A stretch of 64,000 nt of DNA, taken from Bacteroidota bacterium. Its GTDB lineage: Bacteria > Bacteroidota > Bacteroidia > Chitinophagales > JADIYW01. The position numbers and the translations under genes were made by a program. The stretch spans positions 262,142 through 326,141 of the forward strand of contig CAUJCO010000013.1 in NCBI GenBank assembly GCA_963169645.1. Direction: 5' to 3'. Below, piece after piece: positions 8,852 through 17,650 of the stretch; positions within the stretch are counted from its first letter, which is position 1; every line of letters starts with the position of its first letter. The notes below the pieces were generated by a model. It was given only the letters and a program-made list of their open reading frames with translations, did no database searches and was not told the DNA's origin.

Positions 8852-10273
8852 ATGGGAAATAAGATAAACGCATTTGGAGATGATGCCTTAGGCACAATGG
8901 ACGCAACCGCTTTAGCTGAAGCAATTACTGCAAAAAAAGTTTCTGTACAAGAAGTTACCGAAGCTGCGATTGCCAGAGCCGAAAAGGTAAATACAGCAAT
9001 AGATGGCATTGCGGTAAAAATGTACGACGACGCTAGGAAAGCTGCCTTCCAACCTAAAGGTGGAATTTTTGCCGGTGTACCTACCTTTGTAAAAGACAAT
9101 GACTACATCAAAGGCTACCCAACACAAAGAGGCTCGAATGCATTTGTTTCAAAAAATGCGAAAAGTAATAGTAAATACGTTAATCAATTTTTCTCGACGG
9201 GTGTAAATTGCATCGGAAAAACAACTATTCCGGAATTTGGATTTATTTGTAGTACGGAGAACGAAAAATTAAACATTACAAGAAATCCTTGGAATACAGA
9301 TTATACAACCGGTGGTTCTTCTTCTGGTTCTGCAGCTATGGTAGCAAGTGGCGTTGTACCTATTGCAACTGCCAATGATGGTGCAGGTTCTACCAGAATT
9401 CCGGCTGCTTGTTGTGGTTTAGTAGGTTTAAAATCTACGCGTAAACGCGTTTATTATATGCAAGGCACTGAAACTCTCCCGGTAAATATTGCGTATCAAG
9501 GTGTACTCACCAGAAGTGTACGCGATACTGCAGCCTTTTATGCAGCTGCGGAACAATATTATTACAATAAAAAATTGCCCAAAATAGGACATGTACAAGC
9601 ACCACTTCAAAAACGTTTGAAAATTGCTTTTTTTGAAAATTTACCGGAAGGCAAACAAGGCCACATGGATACCGATACATTTAGAGTGCAACTAGAAACA
9701 GCCCAACTTCTTGAATCATTAGGACATCAAGTAGAAATGATTAAAGTGCCTATAAACATTGAGGAAACAACCGTTCACTATATTACCTATTACGGATTTA
9801 TGGCTTATATGTCTGTAAATTTTGGAAGGTTGGCTCACGGCTCCAAGGTGGATAAATCCAAAGTGATGGATTCATTTACTTTGGGTTTGGCCGAAACATT
9901 TTCAAATAGAAAATCCAAATTATTCAGCAGTATTCGTGCATTAACGAAAATTGCTAGACAAGCAGAAGCTGATATCAATTCAAAATACGATGTGCTAATG
10001 ACTGCTGTGAGTACAAAATGCACACCAGAAATAGGCTATTTTGCACCCAATTTACCGTACGACGAAGTTTCTTGGCGTGGTTCTGATTTTGCAACTTATT
10101 TGCCCTTATTTAATATTTCAGGTGCACCAGGTATTTCATTACCATTAGGAACAGCTATTAATAATATGCCTATTGGCGTTCAGTTTGTTGCTCCATTTGG
10201 TGAAGACCGACTTTTATTGGAATTGGCACTTGAGTTAGAAGCAGCAAAACCTTGGAAGTTGATTTTTGAATAA
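8852..10273 (+). CDS. Amidase-signature family hydrolase
   Basis: A 473-residue amidase-signature enzyme. The Ser-cisSer-Lys triad fits Lys81 (in FVKDND), Ser156 (in TTGGSSSGS) and Ser180 (in NDGAGSTRIPA), with spacings of 75 and 24 as in fatty-acid amide hydrolase. There is no signal peptide, so it is cytosolic. The family hydrolyses C-N bonds in varied amides; substrate cannot be read from sequence. It is not GatA: no gatB or gatC lies nearby and the C-terminal region differs. It stands alone and ends in a strong terminator. Confidence 0.88.
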   Translation: MGNKINAFGDDALGTMDATALAEAITAKKVSVQEVTEAAIARAEKVNTAIDGIAVKMYDDARKAAFQPKGGIFAGVPTFVKDNDYIKGYPTQRGSNAFVSKNAKSNSKYVNQFFSTGVNCIGKTTIPEFGFICSTENEKLNITRNPWNTDYTTGGSSSGSAAMVASGVVPIATANDGAGSTRIPAACCGLVGLKSTRKRVYYMQGTETLPVNIAYQGVLTRSVRDTAAFYAAAEQYYYNKKLPKIGHVQAPLQKRLKIAFFENLPEGKQGHMDTDTFRVQLETAQLLESLGHQVEMIKVPINIEETTVHYITYYGFMAYMSVNFGRLAHGSKVDKSKVMDSFTLGLAETFSNRKSKLFSSIRALTKIARQAEADINSKYDVLMTAVSTKCTPEIGYFAPNLPYDEVSWRGSDFATYLPLFNISGAPGISLPLGTAINNMPIGVQFVAPFGEDRLLLELALELEAAKPWKLIFE

Positions 10274-10307
10274 TTATATCCATTAAAATTGGATATAATT
10301 TCTTTTT
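10272..10307 (+). terminator. Intrinsic terminator of the amidase gene
   Basis: A perfect 11-bp stem (10272-10282 with 10290-10300), a 7-nt loop, then TCTTTTT. The stem begins inside the amidase stop codon. Confidence 0.75.
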
Positions 10308-10370
10308 ACGAACCAAATTAATAGTAAATTAACAAGTTGCTTGGAATTTTTTTTCCAATTCTAATGTTGT

Positions 10371-10378
10371 TATCTTTG
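10371..10378 (+). promoter_or_regulatory. -7 element of the TerC-family gene
   Basis: TATCTTTG, 12 nt before the ATG at 10391. I find no TTG at the usual -33 spacing. Confidence 0.55.
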
Positions 10379-10390
10379 ACAAAATAATTT

Positions 10391-11185
10391 ATGGACTCGA
10401 TACTTCAGCACATTCTACACGACATTTCTATCCAGCAAGCACTCTTAATCATCCTTAACCTTATTATCATCGAAAGTTTATTATCTGTAGATAATGCGGC
10501 GGTTTTGGCTACTATGGTAATGGATTTACCAAAAGAACAACGCAAGAAAGCACTAAAATATGGTATTATTGGAGCGTACGTATTTAGAGGTATTTGTTTG
10601 ATATTAGCAGCTTGGTTAATCAAAATTTGGTGGCTCAAAGCATTGGGTGGTTTGTATTTACTCTATTTATTTATCGATTATTTTTATACTAAATCTACAC
10701 CGAAGACGGAAGACGATTTATTGAATAAGAAAGAAAGCAAATTTTATAAATATACTTTTGGATTACTCGGCAGCTTTTGGTCAACTGTGGCATTGGTAGA
10801 ATTAATGGATTTAGCTTTTTCCATAGATAATGTGTTTGCTGCAGTAGCCTTTACTGACAATATTTACCTAATATGGACCGGTGTATTTATCGGAATTTTA
10901 GCGATGCGCTTTGTGGCACAATCGTTCGTGAAATTGATGGAAAAATATCCATTTTTAGAAAAAGCAGCGTTTATTGTAATCGGAATTTTAGGTATTAAAT
11001 TATTACTTTCCATTCCGGCTCATTATTGCACCGACATGCCAATTTTCAAATTTATTGAATCAGAAAAATTTGACTTATTTGTATCGATATTAACCGTATT
11101 AGTTTTCTTTGTTCCGGTTATTACTTCGATATTATTTAATTATCCAAGACATCATTCTATTGAAAAAGATAAAGAAGAAAATTAA
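10391..11185 (+). CDS. TerC-family integral membrane protein
   Basis: A 264-residue protein with about seven membrane helices. Two internal acidic motifs diagnostic of TerC/Alx proteins are seen: 'ESLLSVDNAAVLA' near residues 28-40 and 'DLAFSIDNVFAA' near 140-152. Family members are linked to tellurium resistance, pH response and manganese export; the Mn2+ role is the best supported in relatives but unproven here. A charged loop of about 25 residues separates the two halves. It is convergent with msrA with only 14 bp between stops. Confidence 0.88.
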   Translation: MDSILQHILHDISIQQALLIILNLIIIESLLSVDNAAVLATMVMDLPKEQRKKALKYGIIGAYVFRGICLILAAWLIKIWWLKALGGLYLLYLFIDYFYTKSTPKTEDDLLNKKESKFYKYTFGLLGSFWSTVALVELMDLAFSIDNVFAAVAFTDNIYLIWTGVFIGILAMRFVAQSFVKLMEKYPFLEKAAFIVIGILGIKLLLSIPAHYCTDMPIFKFIESEKFDLFVSILTVLVFFVPVITSILFNYPRHHSIEKDKEEN

Positions 11186-11199
11186 TGGTTTTAATACTG

Positions 11200-11853
11200 C
11201 TATTTTTTCAATTTATCTTTAAAAACTTTTTCAAACTTTTCTAACTTCGGTTGTATAACAAATCGGCAATATCCTTCATTGGGATTGTCGTTGTAATAAT
11301 TCTGATGATAATCTGCTGCCTTATAAAATGCTTCCCATTTGCTAACTTCTGTTACGATAGGTTGGTCGTAAACGGCAGCTTTATTTAGCTCCTCAATAAT
11401 TTCATTAGCTAGTTTTTTTTGCACATCATCCTGATAAAAAATCACAGAACGATATTGAGTTCCAATATCATTTCCTTGACGATTTAAAGTAGCCGGGTCG
11501 TGCATGGTAAAAAATACCTTTAATAATTCAGCAAATGAAATGATGGATGTGTCGTAGGTAATCTGAATCACTTCTGCGTGTCCGGTCATGCCACTACAAA
11601 CTTCTCTATAAGTTGGATTTGGCGTATTTCCACCACTAAATCCGGATTCAACTTTTACAACGCCATCCAAACGTTGAAAGTAAGCTTCCATACACCAATA
11701 ACATCCGCCTCCAAAGGTGGCAATTGCTTCATTCGTATTCATATTAATCGTTTTATTATTTACAGGTTGTTTTGTAGCAGAATTAGAATGCACCTTTGTC
11801 GGTCCACAGCCCACTGTACTAAATAAACTACAAAAAATCAATAACCATTTCAT
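11200..11853 (-). CDS. msrA: Peptide methionine sulfoxide reductase A, lipoprotein form
   Basis: A 217-residue MsrA that reduces methionine-S-sulfoxide in proteins. It starts with a lipoprotein signal peptide (lipobox TVGC, Cys16), so it is probably membrane-anchored in the periplasm. The catalytic motif is GCYWC with Cys51 as nucleophile (Tyr replaces the commoner Phe). Family motifs 'SGFSGGNTPNPTYREVCSG' and 'GTQYRSVIFY' follow. No MsrB domain is fused or adjacent. Confidence 0.93.
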   Translation of the reverse strand: MKWLLIFCSLFSTVGCGPTKVHSNSATKQPVNNKTINMNTNEAIATFGGGCYWCMEAYFQRLDGVVKVESGFSGGNTPNPTYREVCSGMTGHAEVIQITYDTSIISFAELLKVFFTMHDPATLNRQGNDIGTQYRSVIFYQDDVQKKLANEIIEELNKAAVYDQPIVTEVSKWEAFYKAADYHQNYYNDNPNEGYCRFVIQPKLEKFEKVFKDKLKK

Positions 11854-11978
11854 ATTAAATTCTAAAACAAGTTACTATAGTTTTAGTTAGATTTACGTAT
11901 CCATTTTAATAATAATTAAGAAACCTACGCACAAAAAAAGTTGACAGCAATAACCTACTTATAAAAAATAAATTCTGT

Positions 11979-11986
11979 TATCTTTG
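11979..11986 (+). promoter_or_regulatory. -7 element of the tandem epimerase gene
   Basis: TATCTTTG, 8 nt before the ATG at 11995. Confidence 0.55.
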
Positions 11987-11994
11987 CTTATATT

Positions 11995-14049
11995 ATGCCA
12001 AAAGCAATTGTAACAGGTGCAGCCGGTCATATTGGGTATCATGTGGCTAAACTCCTTTTAAAAAAAAATTACGATGTTCATTTATTGGTACGCAGTATCA
12101 ACACAAATGTAATTGAGCTGGAAGATGCCGGAGCAAAAGTGTATCCTTGTAATCTTTTTGAAACAACTTCTTACGCAGAAATCATTAAAGATGCCGATGT
12201 GCTTTTTCACTTAGCTGCAGAGAATACGACATCCATGGCAAATGCAGCACGTGTATTAGAAAACACCAACAAACTTACACAAGTAATACTATCCAGCTGC
12301 CATGAGCAACAAGTAAAAACAGTTATCTACACAAGTTCCGTCGTAGTCATAGGCAGAAGCCCTGAAGCATCAAAATTATTATCAGAAAAAGATGTAAATG
12401 CATTTCCGGAAAGCCCGTATGTATTGGGTAAAATGCAAGCAGAACAGTATGTCGTAGATTTTATTCAAAAACACCATTATGATGTACGAAGAGTTTATCC
12501 ATCTTGGGCTGTTGGACCAAACGACGCCAAACTAACACCACCGCATAAAGTCATTAAAGATTTTCTAGAAAAAGGAGCACCTGTTTATTTTGATGGCGGT
12601 ATTTCATTGGCATCTGTTGAAGAAATTGCTAATGGGCATGTATTGGCTTATGAAAAAGGAAAATTTGCAGAAAACTATATTCTTTCCGGTGAAAATATTA
12701 CGTTTAAACAACTCTATGAATTATTAGTTGCCAACAGCCGACAACACATGCCACTCTTGAAACTTCCCAAATTCATGATCGTATTGGCAGCTTGGATTTT
12801 TACCAAGATATTCCGATTAATCGGAAAAGAATTTCCTATAAGTCCGGAATATGCCAAAGCGGTAGCAGGTTCATATTCTTGGTATGATTGTTCAAAAGCA
12901 AAGCAAGAATTAGGTTATCAAACTCGACCTGCTGAACTAATAATACAAGAAGCAGTTCGCGATGTGCAAAAGAAAATAATGGGCATCCATTTATTAGGCA
13001 AGAAAACAAAACAAACACACAACGCAATCAACACAACAGAAGCTACAGACAACAATACGCTGTTAATTACCGGCGTGCCGGGTTGGTTGGGCAATCGCAT
13101 GATAGATATTTTAATTAATGGCGATCGTTTTGGCAATCATCAAAGCAACCGGAAAGTGCGCATAATGATGGAGCCACATTTCAAAAATCTGTTACAACTT
13201 CCAAAGAATTTCGAGTTCGTTTATGCTGATATTACCAACAAACAACAAGTAAGTGATGCTGTAAAAGATGTGCAAACAGTTTTCCATTTAGCCGGTGCCA
13301 TTTATCCAAAAAACATTGATATATTATACAAAGTAAACGAAGTTGGAACCAAAAATTTAGTAGATGCATGTATCGAAAATGGCGTTAAACGATTTGTATT
13401 CATGTCCACTGATTCCACTTGTGGGCACGGCACTTCACAGCAACGTGTATTTGATGAACAGACGATTGCCACACCGTACAAAAACTACGGAAAAAGTAAG
13501 TACTTAGCAGAGAAATATGTATTAGATAAAACTAAAGAAGGAAAAATAAACGGAACATCTTTACGTGGATTTTGGTTTTTTGGTCCATTTGCGCCTGCAC
13601 GCCAGCTCACCTTTGTCAATATGTTCTCTTGGCCACGTCAACTTGTATTTGGTAATGGTAAAAATCTTCGAAGTATATCCCATACAGACAATATCATTGA
13701 AGCCTTTTTTCAAGTAGAAAATAATCCAACTACTTATGGAAATTGGTATTGGATTGGAAACGACCAACCGCATCCAACTGTAGATGATATTTACAGTGCA
13801 ATTGCTAAAGCATTTAATGTTACGTACAAACCATTTTACATTCCAAAAGTTGTATGTCGTTGTATGGAATGGTTTGATACGTTTTTAGGAAAATTCAACT
13901 ATCTGCATCCTACTATTCATGCAGCGGGAAAATTTGATTATGACATTGCCGGAAATATAGATAAAGCTAAACGCGATTTTAATTACAACCCGAAGATTAC
14001 GTTAGACGATGCAGCCAAAGAGCTGAAAGAAATGACAAACAATTTATAA
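11995..14049 (+). CDS. Tandem two-domain extended SDR (NAD-dependent epimerase/dehydratase-like)
   Basis: 684 residues made of two complete extended-SDR units joined by a linker of about 15-20 residues. Unit 1 (about 1-330) has TGAAGHIG at the N-terminus and a YVLGK (YxxxK) active-site motif. Unit 2 (about 347-684) has TGVPGWLG and YGKSK. Both nucleotide-binding and catalytic motifs are intact in each unit, so both may be active. Each resembles dihydroflavonol reductase/sterol dehydrogenase-like enzymes more than UDP-sugar epimerases. Substrate unknown. It is followed after 25 bp by thiG on the same strand. Confidence 0.82.
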   Translation: MPKAIVTGAAGHIGYHVAKLLLKKNYDVHLLVRSINTNVIELEDAGAKVYPCNLFETTSYAEIIKDADVLFHLAAENTTSMANAARVLENTNKLTQVILSSCHEQQVKTVIYTSSVVVIGRSPEASKLLSEKDVNAFPESPYVLGKMQAEQYVVDFIQKHHYDVRRVYPSWAVGPNDAKLTPPHKVIKDFLEKGAPVYFDGGISLASVEEIANGHVLAYEKGKFAENYILSGENITFKQLYELLVANSRQHMPLLKLPKFMIVLAAWIFTKIFRLIGKEFPISPEYAKAVAGSYSWYDCSKAKQELGYQTRPAELIIQEAVRDVQKKIMGIHLLGKKTKQTHNAINTTEATDNNTLLITGVPGWLGNRMIDILINGDRFGNHQSNRKVRIMMEPHFKNLLQLPKNFEFVYADITNKQQVSDAVKDVQTVFHLAGAIYPKNIDILYKVNEVGTKNLVDACIENGVKRFVFMSTDSTCGHGTSQQRVFDEQTIATPYKNYGKSKYLAEKYVLDKTKEGKINGTSLRGFWFFGPFAPARQLTFVNMFSWPRQLVFGNGKNLRSISHTDNIIEAFFQVENNPTTYGNWYWIGNDQPHPTVDDIYSAIAKAFNVTYKPFYIPKVVCRCMEWFDTFLGKFNYLHPTIHAAGKFDYDIAGNIDKAKRDFNYNPKITLDDAAKELKEMTNNL

Positions 14050-14074
14050 CGATTTTTCGTTTAATATAGAACGT

Positions 14075-14848
14075 ATGCAAGATGTATTACAAATAGGCAA
14101 TCAATCTTTTTCCTCCAGAATATTTCTAGGAACCGGAAAATTTGGTTCGCCACAAACAATGCACGATGCCGTAATTGCCTCCGGAACAGAGTTGGTTACA
14201 ATGGCATTAAAAAGGATTGATTTAAAAAACCAATCTGATAATATTTTAAATTTTTTAAAGAAAACGAACGTACATTTATTACCAAACACCAGTGGCGTTC
14301 GAACAGCAAAAGAAGCCGTATTTGCTGCACAAGCAGCCCGAGAAGCCTTAGAAACCAATTGGCTGAAATTAGAAATCCATCCGGATCCAAGATATTTATT
14401 ACCCGATGCCATTGAAACACTTAAAGCAGCAGAAGAATTAGTAAAATTAGGATTTATTGTGTTGCCATACATTCATGCTGATCCTGTTTTATGTAAACGT
14501 TTGGAAGAAGTAGGCACACATGCCGTAATGCCATTAGGTTCGCCAATTGGCAGCAATAAAGGATTGGAAACAAAAGAATTTCTTCGCATTATTATTGAGC
14601 AAAGTAACGTTCCGGTGATTGTAGATGCCGGTATTGGTGCTCCTTCTCATGCCGCATTGGCTATGGAATTAGGAGCAGATGCCGTGTTAGTGAATACAGC
14701 AATCGCGGTGGCACAACAACCCGTTGACATGGCAACTGCCTTTAAACTTTCGGTACAAGCCGGAAGAATGGCTTACCACGCAAAATTAGGTAGCACATCC
14801 GATAATGCTCAAGCCAGTAGCCCAATTTCAGCTCTATTGGATGAATAA
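14075..14848 (+). CDS. thiG: Thiazole synthase ThiG
   Basis: A 257-residue TIM-barrel enzyme that makes the thiazole phosphate of thiamin from deoxyxylulose 5-phosphate, dehydroglycine and ThiS-thiocarboxylate. Visible family motifs are '[12 protein letters not shown]', '[15 protein letters not shown]', '[15 protein letters not shown]', '[12 protein letters not shown]' and '[28 protein letters not shown]'. It is detached from thiS, thiE, thiH and thiC, none of which lie in this window, and there is no TPP riboswitch upstream. Its stop codon abuts the nhaA stop on the other strand. Confidence 0.95.
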   Translation: MQDVLQIGNQSFSSRIFLGTGKFGSPQTMHDAVIASGTELVTMALKRIDLKNQSDNILNFLKKTNVHLLPNTSGVRTAKEAVFAAQAAREALETNWLKLEIHPDPRYLLPDAIETLKAAEELVKLGFIVLPYIHADPVLCKRLEEVGTHAVMPLGSPIGSNKGLETKEFLRIIIEQSNVPVIVDAGIGAPSHAALAMELGADAVLVNTAIAVAQQPVDMATAFKLSVQAGRMAYHAKLGSTSDNAQASSPISALLDE

Positions 14849-16087
14849 TTATGTTGGATTTTTGATGTTGTTATCTCGTAATGTATAAGACAACAACAAG
14901 AGGCCGACAACAGCGGACAACACCGAACCTATAATTATAGACAAACGAGCAATATTGGCACTTTCCGGCTCTCGAAATGATAATGCCGTAAAGAATAAAG
15001 ACATTGTAAAGCCAATACCTGCCAACAAGCTTACAGCAAAAATATCTTTGATATCTGCATTATCCTGAAGTGCACATACCTTTGTTTTTAATCCAAGATA
15101 TACCATCATACTAATTCCAATAGGCTTACCTAAAAACAACGCCAACACTATACCCAAACTTAATGATGAAGTTAAATGTGCCAAACTATCCGTAGATAAA
15201 GCAATAGTTGTATTGGCTAATGCAAACAAAGGCAAAATAAAATAACTCACCGGTTGATGTAAAACGGATTCGTATTTTTCAATTTTTGGAAGCGGAATAA
15301 ACATCGCTGACAACACACCGGCAATGGTAGCATGCACACCCGACTTATAAATACAATACCACAAAACTAACATCGGAATAAAATAAACAATAAAATGTTT
15401 TACTTTCAATTTATTAATCCAATAGAGTAGCATCAATATCATTCCGGCATACACTAAATAATTAAGATGAATTTCACTTGTATAAAAAATAGCAATAATT
15501 AATATTCCGCCTAAATCATCGATAATAGCTAATGCTGTCAAAAATATTTTTAATGACATCGGCACTCGATTGCCCAATAAAGAAAGTACACCTAAGGAGA
15601 ATGCAATATCCGTAGCAGTTGGAATTGCCCAACCATGTGCTTGTTCCGATTGATGATTAAAAAGAGCATATATGATTGCGGGCATCAACATACCACCAAT
15701 AGCAGCTAATAAAGGCAAAAGTGTTTTTTGGATAGTTGATAGTTCGCCTATCATTAATTCACGCTTGATTTCCATGCCCACCAAAAAGAAAAAAACTGCC
15801 ATTAATAAATCATTTATCCAATGCTCTAAATGCATCGATAAAAAAGCATTTCCTAACTCGATGTGCCAAAAATGCAAATACGTTTCTGCCCATTGACTAT
15901 TCGTAATACTGATAGATACAATTGTAGATAGAATTAATAAAACACCACCTAACTTTCCACTTTCCGATAATTTTTTGATGGTGGAAATAATAGGTTGGAT
16001 AAAAATTGGTTTTCTATTTTTTGATTTCGACATATACATAAAATTACTTAGAGTGCGATTGACTCTAATTAAATAAATAATAGGCAT
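14849..16087 (-). CDS. nhaA: Na+/H+ antiporter NhaA
   Basis: An inner-membrane antiporter with about 12 helices. The diagnostic 'PTATDIAFSLGVLSLLG' and 'ALAIIDDLGGIL' motifs carry the ion-binding aspartates. It exports Na+ in exchange for protons. The longest reading gives 412 residues; the in-frame ATG codons at residues 17 and 19 give about 395, closer to family length, and are the more likely starts. Its 3' end meets that of thiG with no bases between the two stop codons. Confidence 0.93.
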   Translation of the reverse strand: MPIIYLIRVNRTLSNFMYMSKSKNRKPIFIQPIISTIKKLSESGKLGGVLLILSTIVSISITNSQWAETYLHFWHIELGNAFLSMHLEHWINDLLMAVFFFLVGMEIKRELMIGELSTIQKTLLPLLAAIGGMLMPAIIYALFNHQSEQAHGWAIPTATDIAFSLGVLSLLGNRVPMSLKIFLTALAIIDDLGGILIIAIFYTSEIHLNYLVYAGMILMLLYWINKLKVKHFIVYFIPMLVLWYCIYKSGVHATIAGVLSAMFIPLPKIEKYESVLHQPVSYFILPLFALANTTIALSTDSLAHLTSSLSLGIVLALFLGKPIGISMMVYLGLKTKVCALQDNADIKDIFAVSLLAGIGFTMSLFFTALSFREPESANIARLSIIIGSVLSAVVGLLLLSYTLRDNNIKNPT

Positions 16088-16097
16088 ACTAAAATAC

Positions 16098-16745
16098 TCA
16101 GAATTGCTGTAATACCGAAAGTAATTCTTGTGTATTGTGTACCAAATACGTGGGTTTGCTTTCTTTTAACTCTTGCAGGCTACCAAATCCGTAAGCAATG
16201 GCAACGCTTTTTATTTGATGATAATGTGCCGCTTCGATATCGCTGTGCCTATCACCTATCATTACAACCTGGTTTTTATCTATTACATTTTCGGCCTGCA
16301 TTATCAATGCTATCATCTTTTCTTTTGTCGTGATAGATGCCGCTTCGTTGTAATGTTGAATTTGAGAAAATAAATCTTGGACTTTAAAATACTTTAGTAT
16401 TTCATGTGCCATATTTCCTTTGTGCGTGGCAATATGTAAGTTGTTTTTTTGTTGATGCAATGTTTGCAACATATCATACATGCCATCGTATAATGTATTT
16501 TCATACGCACCACCTAATTCGTTGTAATAAGTACGGTAGGTTTGTATAGCAAAATCGGCCGCTGCCGACGATAAACCATAGGTATGTTCAAAAACAATAC
16601 GCAAGGGCGGGCCAATCAATGTTCTCAACACAACATCAGACGGAATGGGCAATCCCAATTTCTCAAATGTATATTTGTATCCGTTGAGGATGCCTACTTC
16701 CGGATTGGAAATGGTGCCGTCTAAATCAAAAATAAGATGTTGCAT
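16098..16745 (-). CDS. HAD-superfamily phosphatase (phosphoglycolate phosphatase-like)
   Basis: 215 residues with HAD motif I DLDGT (nucleophile Asp7, Asp9), a helical cap, a motif II Thr in 'IATHKG', a motif III Lys in 'TTKEK', and motif IV 'MIGDRHSDIEAA'. This order matches the Gph/PGP subgroup, which dephosphorylates phosphoglycolate or similar small phosphates. Exact substrate uncertain. It lies between nhaA (10 bp downstream of it in transcription) and yqeY (20 bp upstream), so the three may be read together. Confidence 0.83.
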   Translation of the reverse strand: MQHLIFDLDGTISNPEVGILNGYKYTFEKLGLPIPSDVVLRTLIGPPLRIVFEHTYGLSSAAADFAIQTYRTYYNELGGAYENTLYDGMYDMLQTLHQQKNNLHIATHKGNMAHEILKYFKVQDLFSQIQHYNEAASITTKEKMIALIMQAENVIDKNQVVMIGDRHSDIEAAHYHQIKSVAIAYGFGSLQELKESKPTYLVHNTQELLSVLQQF

Positions 16746-16765
16746 TCTTTAAACCAATCTATCCG

Positions 16766-17218
16766 CTAAGCACCTAATAATTCTTTTACCATTGCTGATA
16801 TGCGTGCACCTTCTGCTTGTCCGGCTACTTTTTTAGAAACAGAACCGATTACTTTTCCCATATCTTTGATAGATGTTGCTCCGGTTTCTGTGATGGTGGT
16901 TTGTACAATAGCTTTTAATTCATCATCACCGATTTGTTTGGGCAAATACGACGCAATCACGTCCATTTCTTCTTTCTCTTTCACAGCCAATTCCGGACGA
17001 TTTTCTTTCGTAAAAATCTCCAATGATTCTTTCCGTTGATTGTATAATTTTTGTAAGATTTTTATTTCTTGTTCTGCGGTAATTTCGCCTGTTGCACCTT
17101 TTTCGGTTTTGGCTAATAAAAATGCGGCTTTAATAGCTTTGATGGTGCGTAATTTCACTTCGTTTTTGGAAAGCATCGCTTCCTTTAATTCTGAATTTAT
17201 ATTTTGATCTAAAGACAT
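16766..17218 (-). CDS. GatB/YqeY-domain protein
   Basis: 150 residues, the standard length of the free-standing YqeY family, with 'MLSKNEVKLRTIKAIKAAF' early and 'SYLPKQIGDDEL' and 'IGSVSKKVAGQAEGARISAMVKELL' later. The domain is shared with the tail of GatB and the family may take part in tRNA-linked metabolism; its function is not established. The start is ATG at 17216-17218, immediately preceded by an 8-bp tandem repeat. Confidence 0.9.
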   Translation of the reverse strand: MSLDQNINSELKEAMLSKNEVKLRTIKAIKAAFLLAKTEKGATGEITAEQEIKILQKLYNQRKESLEIFTKENRPELAVKEKEEMDVIASYLPKQIGDDELKAIVQTTITETGATSIKDMGKVIGSVSKKVAGQAEGARISAMVKELLGA

Positions 17219-17221
17219 GGT

Positions 17222-17256
17222 AATGAAATAATGAAATAATGAAATAATGAAATAAT
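17222..17256. repeat. 8-bp tandem repeat AATGAAAT x4
   Basis: Four perfect copies of AATGAAAT (17222-17253) plus a partial AAT, beginning 4 bp upstream of the yqeY start codon in the minus direction. It occupies the leader or promoter region. Confidence 0.85.
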
Positions 17257-17291
17257 TTATATGGTACGAAGTTACAACAATTGTTATGAGT

Positions 17292-17522
17292 CTATTTTAC
17301 TTCTTCGTAGTCAATTAACTCGGCATCATTAAACTTAGATGAAGATGGTGGTTGCGGTGGTGTTTGATTTTGATATTGATGATAATGATTTTGCTGATAT
17401 ATATTTTGTCGCGGTGGTTTAGGTTCCAACTTTTCCTCTTGCGGTTGAAATTGTGCCCAAATCATTTTTATCAATTTATAACTTGCAATAAAAATGAGTA
17501 TGTATTTAAAAAAACGAAACAT
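17292..17522 (-). CDS. Small DUF4834-like membrane-anchored protein
   Basis: A 76-residue protein with one N-terminal helix (about 3-22), then a Gln/Pro-rich disordered segment and an acidic tail ending YEEVK. This order (short helix, polar linker, terminal YEE-type motif) matches the Bacteroidota DUF4834 family as I know it. Function unknown. It lies downstream of htpG on the same strand and may share its transcript unless the hairpin at 17595-17630 stops it. Confidence 0.6.
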   Translation of the reverse strand: MFRFFKYILIFIASYKLIKMIWAQFQPQEEKLEPKPPRQNIYQQNHYHQYQNQTPPQPPSSSKFNDAELIDYEEVK

Positions 17523-17594
17523 GTTGTAAAAATAAAGATTATTGTTGCACTATAACGTTAAAAATCTGCAAATAGTTTCATCAAAGAAATAGCC

Positions 17595-17630
17595 ATCTTT
17601 ACAAACAAAGTGAAATCTATTTGTAAAGAT
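17595..17630 (-). terminator. Hairpin after htpG
   Basis: A perfect 11-bp inverted repeat (17595-17605 with 17620-17630) around a 14-nt loop, 20 bp past the htpG stop. There is no good T-run behind it on the minus strand, so it may be an RNA-stability element rather than a terminator. Confidence 0.4.
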
Positions 17631-17650
17631 TAACCATCCCTAATTACATA

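Noticed and set aside
10371..11994. -33 TTG boxes for the -7 elements of the TerC-family and epimerase genes
   Set aside because: No TTG is found at the 19-21 bp spacing; the nearest ones are 27-35 bp away, so only the -7 elements are reported.
17222..17256. Possible CRISPR array
   Set aside because: Direct 8-bp tandem copies with no spacers and no cas genes: a simple repeat.
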